Source: Pleurotus djamor
Lineage: Eukaryota; Basidiomycota; Agaricomycetes; Agaricales; Pleurotaceae
Assembly (NCBI GenBank): GCA_029747585.1
Contig: JAPEVF010001366.1
Span: forward strand, 1 to 10,533
Reading direction: 5' to 3'
Length of the DNA stretch: 10,533 nt
Of this stretch, positions 1-7,620 are shown one piece after another. The stretch's first letter is position 1; each line of letters begins with the position of its first letter. Both the position numbers and the translations under genes were made by a program. The notes under the pieces are model-generated. The model was not told where the DNA came from. It saw only the letters and a program-made list of their open reading frames with translations, and ran no database searches.

Positions 1-1
1 C

Positions 2-304
2 AGTGGTATCGTAATCAACCTGAACGTGCAAACGCTCATCCACAGAGACTCAGAAGATGTAATCCTCTGCTTGGTTCTGGCGATCGGTGACTTTGTCAAC
101 GGGGATCTCTGTTTCAGTGACGCTGGTCTTCGTATCGAACTCCAAAATGGGGAGTGGGTAGTATTCGATTCAAGAAGAACGGCCCACTTCAACATGCCGT
201 ACGTTGGTAGAAGAGCATCATTCGTTCTCCATTCTGACAGAGCGGGTGAACTCTGGGTAAAAAACAAGAACGGTTGGAAGGAGCACAACGATTTTCTAGC
301 TTGA
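2..304 (+). CDS. 2OG-Fe(II) oxygenase, C-terminal fragment (TET/JBP-like fold)
   Basis: This frame is open from the window edge to TGA at 302-304, so the 5' part is outside. It carries the core of a double-stranded beta-helix oxygenase. The HRD motif at 41-49 supplies the first His and Asp of the iron triad, after a strand of the type IVINLN. GDF-x3-GDL follows. A distal His sits in TAHFNMPY at 185-187, and R-x-S in RRASFVLHSD (Arg at 212-214) is placed to bind the 2-oxoglutarate carboxylate. The spacing and the HFN...G-R-x-S-F-V-L-H-S-D ending resemble fungal TET/JBP-like or related agaric 2OG oxygenases, which oxidise methylated bases or act on unknown substrates. No catalytic residue appears missing in the visible part. 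The subfamily and substrate are inference. It may be cargo of the transposon whose right end is at 3748. Confidence 0.7.
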   Translation, partial: SGIVINLNVQTLIHRDSEDVILCLVLAIGDFVNGDLCFSDAGLRIELQNGEWVVFDSRRTAHFNMPYVGRRASFVLHSDRAGELWVKNKNGWKEHNDFLA

Positions 305-420
305 TTCATCTTTCTGTATTTATCTTTACTTTTTGTAGCTGTAGAATTTTGGGAATCCATGTGATAACATAGGATACTTTATGTATTGCTACTCGGTTTC
401 GATTTTGTCTACCCCATTCA

Positions 421-438
421 GATTGGGCAATATTTAAG
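421..438 (+). promoter_or_regulatory. Inverted CCAAT box and TATA-like element upstream of the DUF6532-like gene
   Basis: GATTGG at 421-426 (CCAAT on the other strand) is followed by TATTTAAG at 431-438. A pyrimidine-rich stretch then runs to about 500, and the leader ends ACAACATGG at the start codon at 521. This order, with a CT-rich transcription start region about 50 bases before the ATG, is usual for fungal promoters. It is the only clear promoter-like stretch in the 216 bases between the oxygenase stop and this gene. There is no direct evidence of transcription. Confidence 0.4.
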
Positions 439-520
439 TTTTTTTTTCGTCCGAGTCCTCCGTCTGCTCCTTTCCTCCGTCTACCATCCATCCTTCCAAT
501 TAACTTCCACATCTAACAAC

Positions 521-2964
521 ATGGCTCCAAGGAATTCAGCGGAACCCACCCAACGTCGTACACGGTCCTCTAGCAGGCCAGCCTCATACTCCGATATCAG
601 TGAGGACGAGGTGAGTCCGCGGTTTAACCGTTCAATGTAGTGAGTCGTCTACTGATATTCATGGAATGAAACAGACAGGTAAAACTCAAACGCGAGGGCA
701 ACGGAAGCGACCTCATGACGAGGTTACTGAGGACGAAGTAAGTCATGATTGTTTCGACCATTTACTTCACCTATGCTAAGCCTTGGTCAGTCTGAGATGC
801 TCCCGGTCTCTGCTCGGAAGGGCAGCAAGACCAGAAAATCAAACCCTCCGTCGTCGCGATCCACCTCAGCGACACCAAGAAAACCCAAGTCCACCCCAAA
901 GCCGGTGTCTGTAAAGAAGCAGAAGAAGATGAAAGAGGAAGAACAAGCTAAGAGTGTGGTTCCTCCTTTAAAGTTGGGACGCTCCTTTAACTTTATTCAG
1001 TCACCCTACAAGCTACCCAGAAGCTTCTGGCTTCGCAGAATGATGACGAAGAGGACCAGGAGCAGACGAGCAAGCCTAGGAATACCAAGCCAGTGGTTCC
1101 TCTCCTCAGTCACCTCCAATCCTTGGCACCTTCGAAGACAGGTAAGGACCCATGTCCATTATTCCTATAGGCTGATACTACGCTGCTCAAGGTGGGAACC
1201 AGGAGGACGGGGAAGAAGAGGACAAGGTTGAGGGGGAAGGTGAAGAGAACAAGGACGAGGATGACGATGAAGGCGATGTGGATGATGATGAGGATGACGA
1301 GGCTGGAGGTGATGTGCAAGATGTCGATATGGATGAAGATGGAGCTTCAGAGACCTCGGAGACGACTAGCTCCCACCGTAAAGATGCCAAGGTGAGTTCT
1401 CGCATGTATAATGGTGGATAAACTGAGCGTCCTCTAGATTGTGACTTTGAAACGGTCGAAAGCAAGCAAGGGAGGTAGGAGAGGCAAGGGCAAGGGCAAG
1501 GGCAAGGCTCCTCTCCAGAGTAGGAAGGGGGAAGAAGGTGATGATGCGGATGACGACGACGACGGTGATGACGGCAATGACGACGAAGAGGAGGAATCAA
1601 GACCTCGCCAAAGAGGTCCAAAGCATGTCAAGAGCGATTTCGATGAGGACTCTCTCGCAATCGCGGAGAAAGCCAGAAACCTGATCAGAAAGAAGATCGT
1701 TCTAGAAGACGCCCTCCCCCTTGACAATACTGACTTCATCCGAGAAGTTCTGAGAAAGTACACGTCGGAGGCAGAGGCAAAACATCTTGATTCATTACCT
1801 CGAAGGAAGCGTCAACATCTCATTGAATGGGTAAGCTCAAGTCCTTTATTATACTCCTGTTCTCTCACACCGTCCACCTGTAGATTGGATACGTCATCTC
1901 TGCCATCCGCAACAAGGTTAAAACTGCGGCTAGTACTGCCACCCCCAACGCGTATAATCTGGTCGGCACTTCGAAGCCCTCCGTCGTTCAGAGAAAGGTC
2001 TCCTGGCTTTTGGAAGGGAGTCACTTCCATTACGCTGAGATCAACATGACGCACAAGGTGAGTGCTCGTTTAGATTACTTATATTGGCGTCCTGATCACT
2101 TCTTCAACTATCAACGACTCCCAGGAGTTTACCTACAACAGGCAAACACCCTACTCTCACCCTGTCATCGCAGACATCATTCGCAGTACCTTCTTTGAGG
2201 GTGCTTCTGAACGGACGGTTCGAGGGATATTCAACACGATGATGCAGACACGCACCATCCCCACCCCTCTTCTGGCGCTGGTTGTGACTACGGTATCTCT
2301 CAGTTTATCTTGTATTTTCTTCTTGTCGTTACTAATAGTCTTCACTCTCTAGATTCAACATTCCCTGGAGGAGTATACCACTGGCCGTAAGCTGGCTAAG
2401 GAGTTTCGGGCTTCATGGGCCCGCATGACGTACGTTTTTGTTTAGTCTCTCTTTCTCGTTCTCACTCTAATACTCTCAATCTAGATATCAACATCATACT
2501 GCTGCCATCCGGGTTTTAGAAGAGCAGGGGGGGGGGCTGGCTGCCCTTCATGCTTTCTGAAACATGGAATCGTATCATGTATGTCCCCATGCCGTTTTTA
2601 ATAAGTATTCCCTCACATGCTAATCAACTTGCTGGCTTGAAGGCTCCAGGCGAAACCCAGTCTGCTCGCAGCGCTGGATAATCAAGTCGACACTAGCAAC
2701 GAGTTTGTTGGTGTCGATTTTTCAGCTCTCAAAGCCCAGGTTCCCAGTTCAAACCAGCGTCACAGCTCTACAGCTCCCCCTCAGAACCCTTCTGTTAAAT
2801 CAGAGGAGGACGTTCCCAAGTTGGAGTCTGAGGAGGTGGATATGACCAGTCCCTCCAAAGAGTCAGAGGAGGTCACTGATGCCATGTCCACTCCAACGCA
2901 AGCTTCTGGTGTGCTTGAGGAGGGAGTGGGGGAGGAGGGGTCAGCTGAGGTGTCTGCGCCTTAA
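521..2964 (+). CDS. DUF6532-like basidiomycete protein, 11 exons, one-base frameshift
   Basis: Exons read 521-610, 675-737, 791-953, 1001-1141, 1192-1391, 1438-1830, 1884-2057, 2125-2292, 2353-2429, 2485-2578 and 2643-2964. All introns are GT-AG; intron 8 has a perfect TACTAAT branch site. Intron 3 (954-1000) is least certain; 956-1020 also keeps frame. The start ATG at 521 has a good fungal context. The product is about 627 residues if one base is discounted. The N-terminal half is low complexity: Ser/Arg-rich, Lys-rich, two acidic blocks and a (GK)n stretch. The globular part spans exons 6-10, with RNLIRKKIV, SHPVIADIIRSTFF, LLALVVTTI and SLEEYTTG motifs matching the remembered pattern of DUF6532, a family of unknown function. 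A Ser/Glu-rich tail follows. A run of ten G at 2527-2536 shifts the frame and gives TGA at 2558-2560; a run of nine would keep the frame open to TAA at 2962. The charged blocks suggest a nuclear protein (inference). Confidence 0.7.
1483..1506 (+). repeat. (GGCAAG)4 coding microsatellite
   Basis: Four perfect tandem GGCAAG units in exon 6 encode alternating Gly and Lys. They lie between a Lys/Arg-rich stretch and an Asp/Glu-rich block. The unit is in frame, so length change would add or remove GK pairs without a frameshift. Confidence 0.85.
2527..2536 (+). other. G10 homopolymer with frameshift
   Basis: Ten consecutive G lie in exon 10. Upstream codons start at positions equal to 2 modulo 3 and downstream codons at 0 modulo 3, so the run is one base too long for the gene. 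The present frame stops at 2558-2560. The shifted frame stays open through the rest of exon 10, a well-formed intron (2579-2642) and 107 further codons including the stop. Either a base-calling error or a recent real slippage mutation would explain it. Confidence 0.8.
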
Positions 2965-3371
2965 TGTATATAAATCTGCAATCATTACTATTAGCTTCTC
3001 AATATTTTACCATCAGTATATATACACCCTAATATCATTTCTACCCCAATATCCTGAATCTGGTGGGATTTTTGAAACTGCTACAGAAATACCATTCAAA
3101 AATACAGGCAAAATTATATACAGCTACAAAAGTTTTTCTAAATTTTATTAGTTGATTTACTGGATGACGTTGCCTAGTATAAGGTCTATAAATCAAATAA
3201 AGAGATGATATTGGTGATCTAGCTACTATAAAGCTCGTCAGAGTGTCTATAGTATACTGGTGNTAAAGAAGGATAGGTTGAAAGCCTCACAGAGCCNAAG
3301 AAAGAAACACTACTCTGTCAGTAAGCTAATGAAATCAACAAAAGCTCTTTACACGATTTTACTGCTCTGTG
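2965..3371. other. Gene-free AT-rich stretch
   Basis: About 400 bases between the DUF6532-like stop and the AGCTTT cluster hold no supportable gene. The sequence is AT-rich, with runs such as TATATATAC near 3018. Single undetermined bases lie at 3263 and 3297. The first part presumably contains the 3' UTR of the upstream gene; no clean AATAAA signal was identified close to the stop. Confidence 0.6.
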
Positions 3372-3505
3372 AGCTTTAGTAGATTTTGTAGCTTTTGGGA
3401 GCTTTGAGACGCTTTCACACGGCCATACTCTGAGGCGCTTGGCTTTTAAACCCACACACTAAATATTTCGTAGCTTTCGAAGCTTTTAAAGCTTTTGAAA
3501 GCTTT
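3372..3505. repeat. Right subterminal AGCTTT repeat cluster of element X
   Basis: Seven AGCTTT motifs occur in 134 bases, some inside near-palindromes around AAGCTT (TCGAAGCTTTTAAAGCTT at about 3477-3494). They lie roughly 243-376 bases inside the right terminus at 3748. A cluster of seven lies 229-404 bases inside the left terminus. The 15-mer GCTTTTGGGAGCTTT occurs in both clusters. Subterminal short repeats of this kind serve as transposase-binding sites in CACTA-type elements; that role here is inference. Confidence 0.7.
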
Positions 3506-3717
3506 GAGCCTGGTATACTGCTCGTCCATCCTATTAAAAGTTTTCCTACTTCATCTATCTGATCTTTCCTTGCTTTTGGGGATTCTTGGGCTCTCAACAA
3601 CCTTTACTTAGACTATGGGATAATTGAAGCATTCTAAATTTCCAATACTAAACTGATACTAACTGTTACTGGCTTCTGGGGCTTATGTGGCCTTTGCTGC
3701 TTCAGGTGGAGTTTTAT
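3506..3717. other. Gene-free DNA inside the right end of element X
   Basis: Between the AGCTTT cluster and the terminal repeat there are about 210 bases without a coding frame or clear repeat. The stretch is AT-rich and otherwise featureless by eye. Confidence 0.5.
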
Positions 3718-3748
3718 GGCTTTTCCCAAGTCAGGGTTTTTCCTGATG
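3718..3748 (-). repeat. Right terminal inverted repeat of element X
   Basis: Read inward from 3748 on the minus strand, the end is CATCAGGAAAAAC. This is identical over 13 bases to the left end at 10027-10039. After a 5-6 base spacer, TTGGGAAAAGCC matches the left TTGGCAAAATCC at 10 of 12. It abuts the exact base where the copia coding frame resumes. The flanking AA (3749-3750) is repeated at 10025-10026 beside the left end, giving a 2-base target-site duplication. Confidence 0.8.
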
Positions 3749-3749
3749 A

Positions 3750-5678
3750 AATGTCGCATTCGCTCCCGAAGTAGATGAAACTCCTATTGATGAAGCCACC
3801 GAAGTTGTTGTTACCCACTCTCTGCCGCTTGAGGGGGAGAAGGGAAGTACAGATAATGGGCAAGCGGCGCCGAGTGTGAGTGAAAACAAACCCGAAGTAC
3901 CCGAACGACCATCAAATATTCCGAGCGTACCAAAAACGTCACAGTTACCAACACCACGAGAAAAGAGCGCCCGCATCTCCAAGTTGATGGAGAAAGGAGT
4001 TCCCGATTACCGAAAGCTCAACAATCCCGCGTCTCGAGGCTCTCGAGATGTTGCCTTAGTGGGCACCTTGGACAGTGACCCCCTCAGTGTGGAAGAGGCT
4101 AGGGCCAGGGAAGATTGGCCTGAGTGGAAGAAGGCTATGGACAAAGAAATAGGTCAGCTAACGGACTTGGGAACTTATGACCTGGTAGACTTACCAGACG
4201 GACGCGCGCCAGTATCCTGCAAGTGGGTATTCCGCCTCAAACGTAACGAGAAAGGCGAAGTCGTATCGCATAAAGCCCGCTTAGTCGCTCGTGGATTCAC
4301 GCAAATTCCCGGTATCGATTATTCCGAAACGTTCGCGCCCGTAATGCGGCTAGAAACCCTTCGTATATTATTAGCACTAGCCGCGAAGTGCAACCTCAAA
4401 GCTCACGTCGTCGATGTAAAAGGAGCTTACCTAAATGCAAAGCTTAAAGAGGACATCTACATGATGCAACCTCCCGGCTACAAGGACGGCACTGGCAAAG
4501 TATGCAAGCTGAACTTGAGCTTGTATGGCTTAAAGCAAGCCGGACGTGAATGGAATATCGAGCTTGACGGCACGTTCGCAGAACTCGGATACACGCGCCT
4601 ATTCGCCGACCAATGTGTCTATTACCGAGAGAAAAACGAGGAACTCGGTATCGTGGGTGTTCATGTTGATGACATGGGCATTCTAGCGTCGACGGATGAA
4701 GCAATGAAAGAAATAAAGGAGGAGTTGGGGACGAAGTTTGAAATATCGGATATGGGGGAGTTGAAGCAGATCGTTAGTCTTGAGGTTACGCGCGACTGGG
4801 ATGAAGGAACGATTACCCTGTCGCAAAGTCAGTATATCAAACGCGTCCTCGAACGCTACGGAATGGAGGACTCACGACCAGTAAAAATGCCTATGGACCC
4901 CCGTGTCAAACTCACGAAAACGCCTCCCGGGATTACACACGAAATCCCCCAGTACGCCGCCGCGATTGGCTCTCTGATGTATGCCGCAATCGGAACTCGA
5001 CCCGACATTTCGTACGCTGTACAATGTCTCAGTCAGTTCACCAGCAATCCAAGTCCAGAGCACTGGACCGCTGTAAAGCGAGTCTTACGTTACCTCAATG
5101 GCACCCGAGACCAATCCATCACCTATACTCGCGACACGCCTATCGAATTGAGCGGGTACGCCAATGCTGACTGGGGGAGCAACCCGGATGACCGAAAATC
5201 CATCACCGGCTACGTATTTCGTCTAGGAGACGAGCCAATCACTTGGTCTGCACGAAAGCAGCCAACCATCGCGTTGTCGAGCATGGAAGCTGAAACCATG
5301 GCACTCAGTTCAGCCGCGCGAGAAGCAATTTGGTTGAGAAACTTACTCACTGAATTAGGCTTTGCCCCACAAGCCGCAACCACCATCTACGCTGATAACC
5401 AAGCTGCCATCAGCTTCGCGCACAACTCAGGACTCCACGGACGCTCGAAGCACATTGAAATCCAACATCTTTTCGTGCGAGAAAAGATTATTTCTGGGGA
5501 GATCAATGTCACCTATTGTTCTACCACTGAGAACTTGGCAGACTTACTCACCAAAGGCCTGCCGCAGCCCCGACACGAAAAACTACTTGAAGGACTGCAC
5601 TTGACACAGCCGGAGCTGAGGGGGAGTGTTGAAGTCGAAGGAAAGAACACGAAAGAAGTTAGCAGCTCCGTCGTGTAA
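3750..5678 (+). CDS. Copia polyprotein C-terminal half: reverse transcriptase and RNase H
   Basis: The frame opens at 3750, just inside the break, and ends with TAA at 5676-5678 (642 residues). A hydrophilic linker of about 110 residues precedes the reverse transcriptase, which begins near WPEWKKAMDKEI. Visible motifs are CKWVF and KARLVARGFTQ. The first catalytic Asp is in VDVKGAYLN (4413-4415), followed by LYGLKQAGREW. The catalytic pair is in VHVDDM (Asp codons at 4668-4673), the copia form of YVDD. The RNase H domain has NADWGSNPDDRKSITGY, SSMEAE (Glu at 5286), ADNQAAI (Asp at 5394) and SKHIEIQHLFVRE. The first RNase H carboxylate, normally the leading Asp of DADW, is Asn here (5163-5165), so RNase H is probably inactive. 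The polyprotein runs 17 codons into the LTR. This half has no start codon of its own. Confidence 0.9.
   Translation, partial: NVAFAPEVDETPIDEATEVVVTHSLPLEGEKGSTDNGQAAPSVSENKPEVPERPSNIPSVPKTSQLPTPREKSARISKLMEKGVPDYRKLNNPASRGSRDVALVGTLDSDPLSVEEARAREDWPEWKKAMDKEIGQLTDLGTYDLVDLPDGRAPVSCKWVFRLKRNEKGEVVSHKARLVARGFTQIPGIDYSETFAPVMRLETLRILLALAAKCNLKAHVVDVKGAYLNAKLKEDIYMMQPPGYKDGTGKVCKLNLSLYGLKQAGREWNIELDGTFAELGYTRLFADQCVYYREKNEELGIVGVHVDDMGILASTDEAMKEIKEELGTKFEISDMGELKQIVSLEVTRDWDEGTITLSQSQYIKRVLERYGMEDSRPVKMPMDPRVKLTKTPPGITHEIPQYAAAIGSLMYAAIGTRPDISYAVQCLSQFTSNPSPEHWTAVKRVLRYLNGTRDQSITYTRDTPIELSGYANADWGSNPDDRKSITGYVFRLGDEPITWSARKQPTIALSSMEAETMALSSAAREAIWLRNLLTELGFAPQAATTIYADNQAAISFAHNSGLHGRSKHIEIQHLFVREKIISGEINVTYCSTTENLADLLTKGLPQPRHEKLLEGLHLTQPELRGSVEVEGKNTKEVSSSVV
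5618..5626 (+). other. Polypurine tract of the copia element
   Basis: GAGGGGGAG directly precedes the TG that starts the 3' LTR. It is the expected primer for plus-strand DNA synthesis and also lies within the coding frame. Confidence 0.8.
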
Positions 5679-5845
5679 GTGTGAGAACATTCTGGTACTT
5701 ACCGTGGGAAGTCCGGGTTAGTATTCTGACCGTGAGAGAAGGATTACTCCTTATGTAGTATATTCTAGAATTAAATATGGATATGTATAAATAGAGCGAA
5801 GCGAGGACTTACTCCTCGTCAATTCTACAACTTGTATTCTCAACA
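5627..5845 (+). repeat. Copia 3' LTR (219 bp)
   Basis: The LTR starts TGTTG and ends CAACA. It matches the copy at 7621-7839 except at 5681 (G versus A at 7675) and 5843 (A versus C at 7837), so 217 of 219 bases agree. TATAAATA at 5786-5793 is the likely promoter element. The stop codon of the polyprotein lies inside it (5676-5678). Confidence 0.95.
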
Positions 5846-5850
5846 GTGAG
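5846..5850. repeat. Target-site duplication GTGAG, downstream copy
   Basis: GTGAG immediately follows the 3' LTR. The same five bases sit immediately before the 5' LTR at 7616-7620. Five bases is the usual duplication for copia elements, so the two LTRs are the outer ends of one insertion even though the 3' LTR comes first in the window. Confidence 0.8.
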
Positions 5851-6706
5851 TGCGAGACAATGGTGTTGAAAGTCGGAAGATAAGAGCGTGCACAGATAGC
5901 GCAGAATAAAACGGTCCAAGCCTCGGTCCACAGAACTCGCGAACAGGATGATCGACAAAGGATGATGGTTCGGGAAGAGAAGAAAGCGCGAAACGGGACT
6001 TTGAAGTCAAGTGGCGGGTGCATTCCCCATCCCCATCCTTCTTCCCTGCAATTTTGATGGAAAATGACCCTCCGTATGACAAAAAGGTGCACAGGAGGCT
6101 GAAGGGTTCACGCAGAACTTCAAAGAAGGTGAATCGCAATGGTTCGTGCAGTGATGGGAATGAAAACAAAATGAAAAGGGAAATCTAACCCTGCTGAGCA
6201 GCAAAACACGCGTTAGATTGCAATCAAGCGGTCATATTTACGCTGGAGCCCACCTCAAATGTCCATGGGTGATCCCAAGCGCTTCAGCTGGGGTAGGGGG
6301 ACGATGAGGAGGAGGCATGGAGGCGATGGTAAAGTCACTCGATCGTGTTTACGTAATTGCTACGGTGACGTCAATTGCGCACGTGGCGATGTGCTGCCAA
6401 ATTCGTCCTACCGTTTGGCTCCTTCAAAAGAATCAGCCTCGGTGGCTTGAGAAATGTCTGCTTGTGTCAATCGGGATCAGGCCATCTAATCCCTGAGAGG
6501 TTGAATGTATAGCAAAGACAAGGGGGAAAGGTAGAGCAAGAAGCGTGTCCGGGGCTTCTGGCCGCCGCCTACCAAAGATGTATATGATCTCGTAGGAAAT
6601 GTGTGAAGAAGTAAGAGTTTTAAATCAAGTGTAAAACTCATGGGTCACAGTTCACGGAATGAGAGACAAGAGATTCCGAGCAACGGGATGAGGGAGGTAC
6701 GAGAAA
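5851..6706. other. Target DNA downstream of the copia insertion, no confident gene
   Basis: No open frame here carries a recognisable domain. Several overlapping minus-strand frames of 65-113 codons (5751-6204) are Ser/Phe-rich and look like chance. A CT-rich minus-strand tract near 5940-5990 could be a fungal transcript leader. A cluster of ACGT-core palindromes at 6349-6385 suggests regulatory DNA. Otherwise nothing supportable. Confidence 0.5.
6349..6385. promoter_or_regulatory. Cluster of three palindromic ACGT-core sites (bZIP/bHLH type)
   Basis: TTACGTAA (6349-6356), TGACGTCA (6366-6373) and CACGTG (6380-6385) lie within 37 bases. TGACGTCA is the classic ATF/CREB site, TTACGTAA a yeast-type bZIP site and CACGTG the E-box/G-box. 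Three perfect palindromes this close suggest an upstream activating region, but the gene it would serve is not identified. Confidence 0.4.
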
Positions 6707-7252
6707 GGGGGAAAGGGGGAGAAAGGGGTTAGACGCTCAGTGACAGAGTCTCACTTTGAATCTTGATTTGACTCCCTAAGCATTGTTGGGACTTGGTACA
6801 AAAGAAGTATTAGAAATTGACCTATTTCTACTCTATTTTCTCTATTTTCCATGACAGGGTGCGCGCGCGCAATGCAATTGTGACCGGGTGCGGGGAAAGT
6901 TGCCTTTTCGGGGGCGCGGGCGTCAAAAACCTCGGCGCGGCGCAAATTTATTTTTGTCACACTTGGTGNANTNCATAGAAATCGTCCTATTTCTACCCTA
7001 TTGTTCTTATTTTTCTAAGACAGAGTGCGCGCGCGCGCTGAAATTGTGTACCGGCGCGGGGAAAGTTGTGTTTTCGGGGGCGCGGGCGTCAAAAATTTCG
7101 GCGCGGCGCAAATTTATTTTTGTCACACTTGGTGCATCATAGATTTCTTGCACTTTCCCTTGTACCAAGTCCCTATGACGTTGAGGGGCTCGAGTCACGA
7201 TTCAAGCGGAGACTTTGTTGTTGGGCGTCTAGCCCCTTTGCCCCTTTCCCCC
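6707..7252. mobile_element. MITE/foldback-like element with long inverted repeats
   Basis: The arms at 6707-6801 and 7160-7252 are reverse complements with roughly three-quarters identity over about 93 aligned bases. The innermost 14 bases (GGGACTTGGTACAA / TTGTACCAAGTCCC) are perfect. The outer tips are GGGGGAAAGGGG on one side and its complement on the other, and similarity stops beyond them. No convincing target duplication was found, so the exact ends are uncertain. The interior holds two tandem 165-base units and no gene. It is a non-autonomous inverted-repeat element of unassigned superfamily. Confidence 0.65.
6812..7140 (+). repeat. Two tandem ~165-base GC-rich units inside the inverted-repeat element
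   Basis: Unit 1 is 6812-6976 and unit 2 is 6977-7140; a diverged start of a third begins at 7141. Each has the hairpin TAGAAAT-6 bases-ATTTCTA at its start (6811-6830, 6976-6995), then a pure GC alternation (6861-6870, 7027-7038). A G-rich block, GGCGCGGCGC and TTTTTGTCACACTTGGTG follow. Undetermined bases lie at 6969, 6971 and 6973, near the unit junction, where assembly is hardest. Confidence 0.8.
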
Positions 7253-7333
7253 AGCCAATAGGGTTCACATGGTTGCGAAGGAAACTCGTAAGGGGTTCTA
7301 TCTATATGACTTCCATTCATTCAACCCTGGGGG

Positions 7334-7620
7334 ATGAGAGTCTCCTTCGACGTGGAAGTCAACAAGGTTGGCGGCATCTCGCGTCTGGTTCAAACCCCAC
7401 GCAGTCGATGGCAAGGTAGGTTAATTTGAAAGCCATTAGCAAGGTTGCCACAGTCCTGATTCTTGAGTTACGGGAGGACCCTTGGGACAGCACTGACACT
7501 GGTGCTCAAGGACTTTGGTGAGCTTGGTGTTCCGCATGACCTGGAGAACGGTCGGATCAGCGTAACCAGGAGAGGGGAGTGGTCCGAATGGATGATTCGC
7601 GTAGTTTTTATCGTTGTGAG
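7334..7620 (+). other. Possible plus-strand exons interrupted by the copia insertion
   Basis: A short frame from ATG 7334 has coding-like composition (VSFDVEVNKVGGISRLVQTP) up to a GTAGGT donor at 7416. After CACAG at 7453 the frame continues as VLILELREDPWDSTDTG to a GTGAGC donor at 7518. It resumes after CCAG at 7569 (RGEWSEWMIR). The insertion site at 7620 lies a few codons later, and across GTGAG into 5851 the frame would reach TGA soon after. The first intron would be only 38 bases, and the family is not recognised. An opposing minus-strand frame also exists, so this is only a hypothesis. Confidence 0.2.
7616..7620. repeat. Target-site duplication GTGAG, upstream copy
   Basis: GTGAG immediately precedes the TGTTG start of the 5' LTR and equals 5846-5850 after the 3' LTR. 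This is the upstream flank of the copia insertion. Confidence 0.8.

Larger units (their letters stand above)
1..3748. mobile_element. Right part of a TIR DNA transposon ('X') carrying two genes
   Basis: The right terminus is the inverted repeat ending at 3748, next to the copia fragment. Continuing left there is no copia DNA, so under the single-insertion reading everything back to position 1 is inside X, including the DUF6532-like gene and the oxygenase fragment. The matching left terminus is at 10027. From the right end inward come the TIR, about 210 bases of plain sequence, a cluster of AGCTTT repeats, an AT-rich tract, then genes. No transposase is visible, so the superfamily is unassigned. 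A 2-base duplication with repeat-rich subterminal DNA is reminiscent of CACTA/EnSpm-like (CMC) elements. The terminus is well supported. That the genes belong to X is inference, since a second unseen boundary could lie between 1 and 3300. Confidence 0.5.
3749..5845 (+). mobile_element. Ty1/copia retrotransposon, 3' half (RT, RNase H, 3' LTR)
   Basis: The fragment begins in the middle of the copia polyprotein and runs through reverse transcriptase, RNase H, polypurine tract and 3' LTR. It is followed by GTGAG, the target duplication also found before the 5' LTR at 7621. The break on its left is the insertion of element X. Joined to 7621-10026 and counting the AA once, the total is 4501 bp, a normal copia length, with no coding sequence missing. 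The gene order, with integrase before reverse transcriptase, is that of copia rather than gypsy elements. Confidence 0.85.

Noticed and set aside
749..1231. Continuous 160-codon plus-strand frame
   Set aside because: It starts in intron 2, and its second half reads through introns 3 and 4 in the wrong frame. Splicing gives a more coherent acidic protein with good splice sites.
6259..6450. Plus-strand frame of 63 codons
   Set aside because: No recognisable motif, and it overlaps the ACGT-core palindromes; probably chance.
6888..7198. Overlapping frames in the tandem GC-rich core on both strands
   Set aside because: They arise from the duplicated 165-base unit, and one crosses undetermined bases; composition is repeat-driven.
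7385..7405. GGTTCAAACCCC resembling a tRNA B box / T arm
   Set aside because: The flanking bases do not form a T stem or acceptor stem, and no A box is placed correctly upstream.
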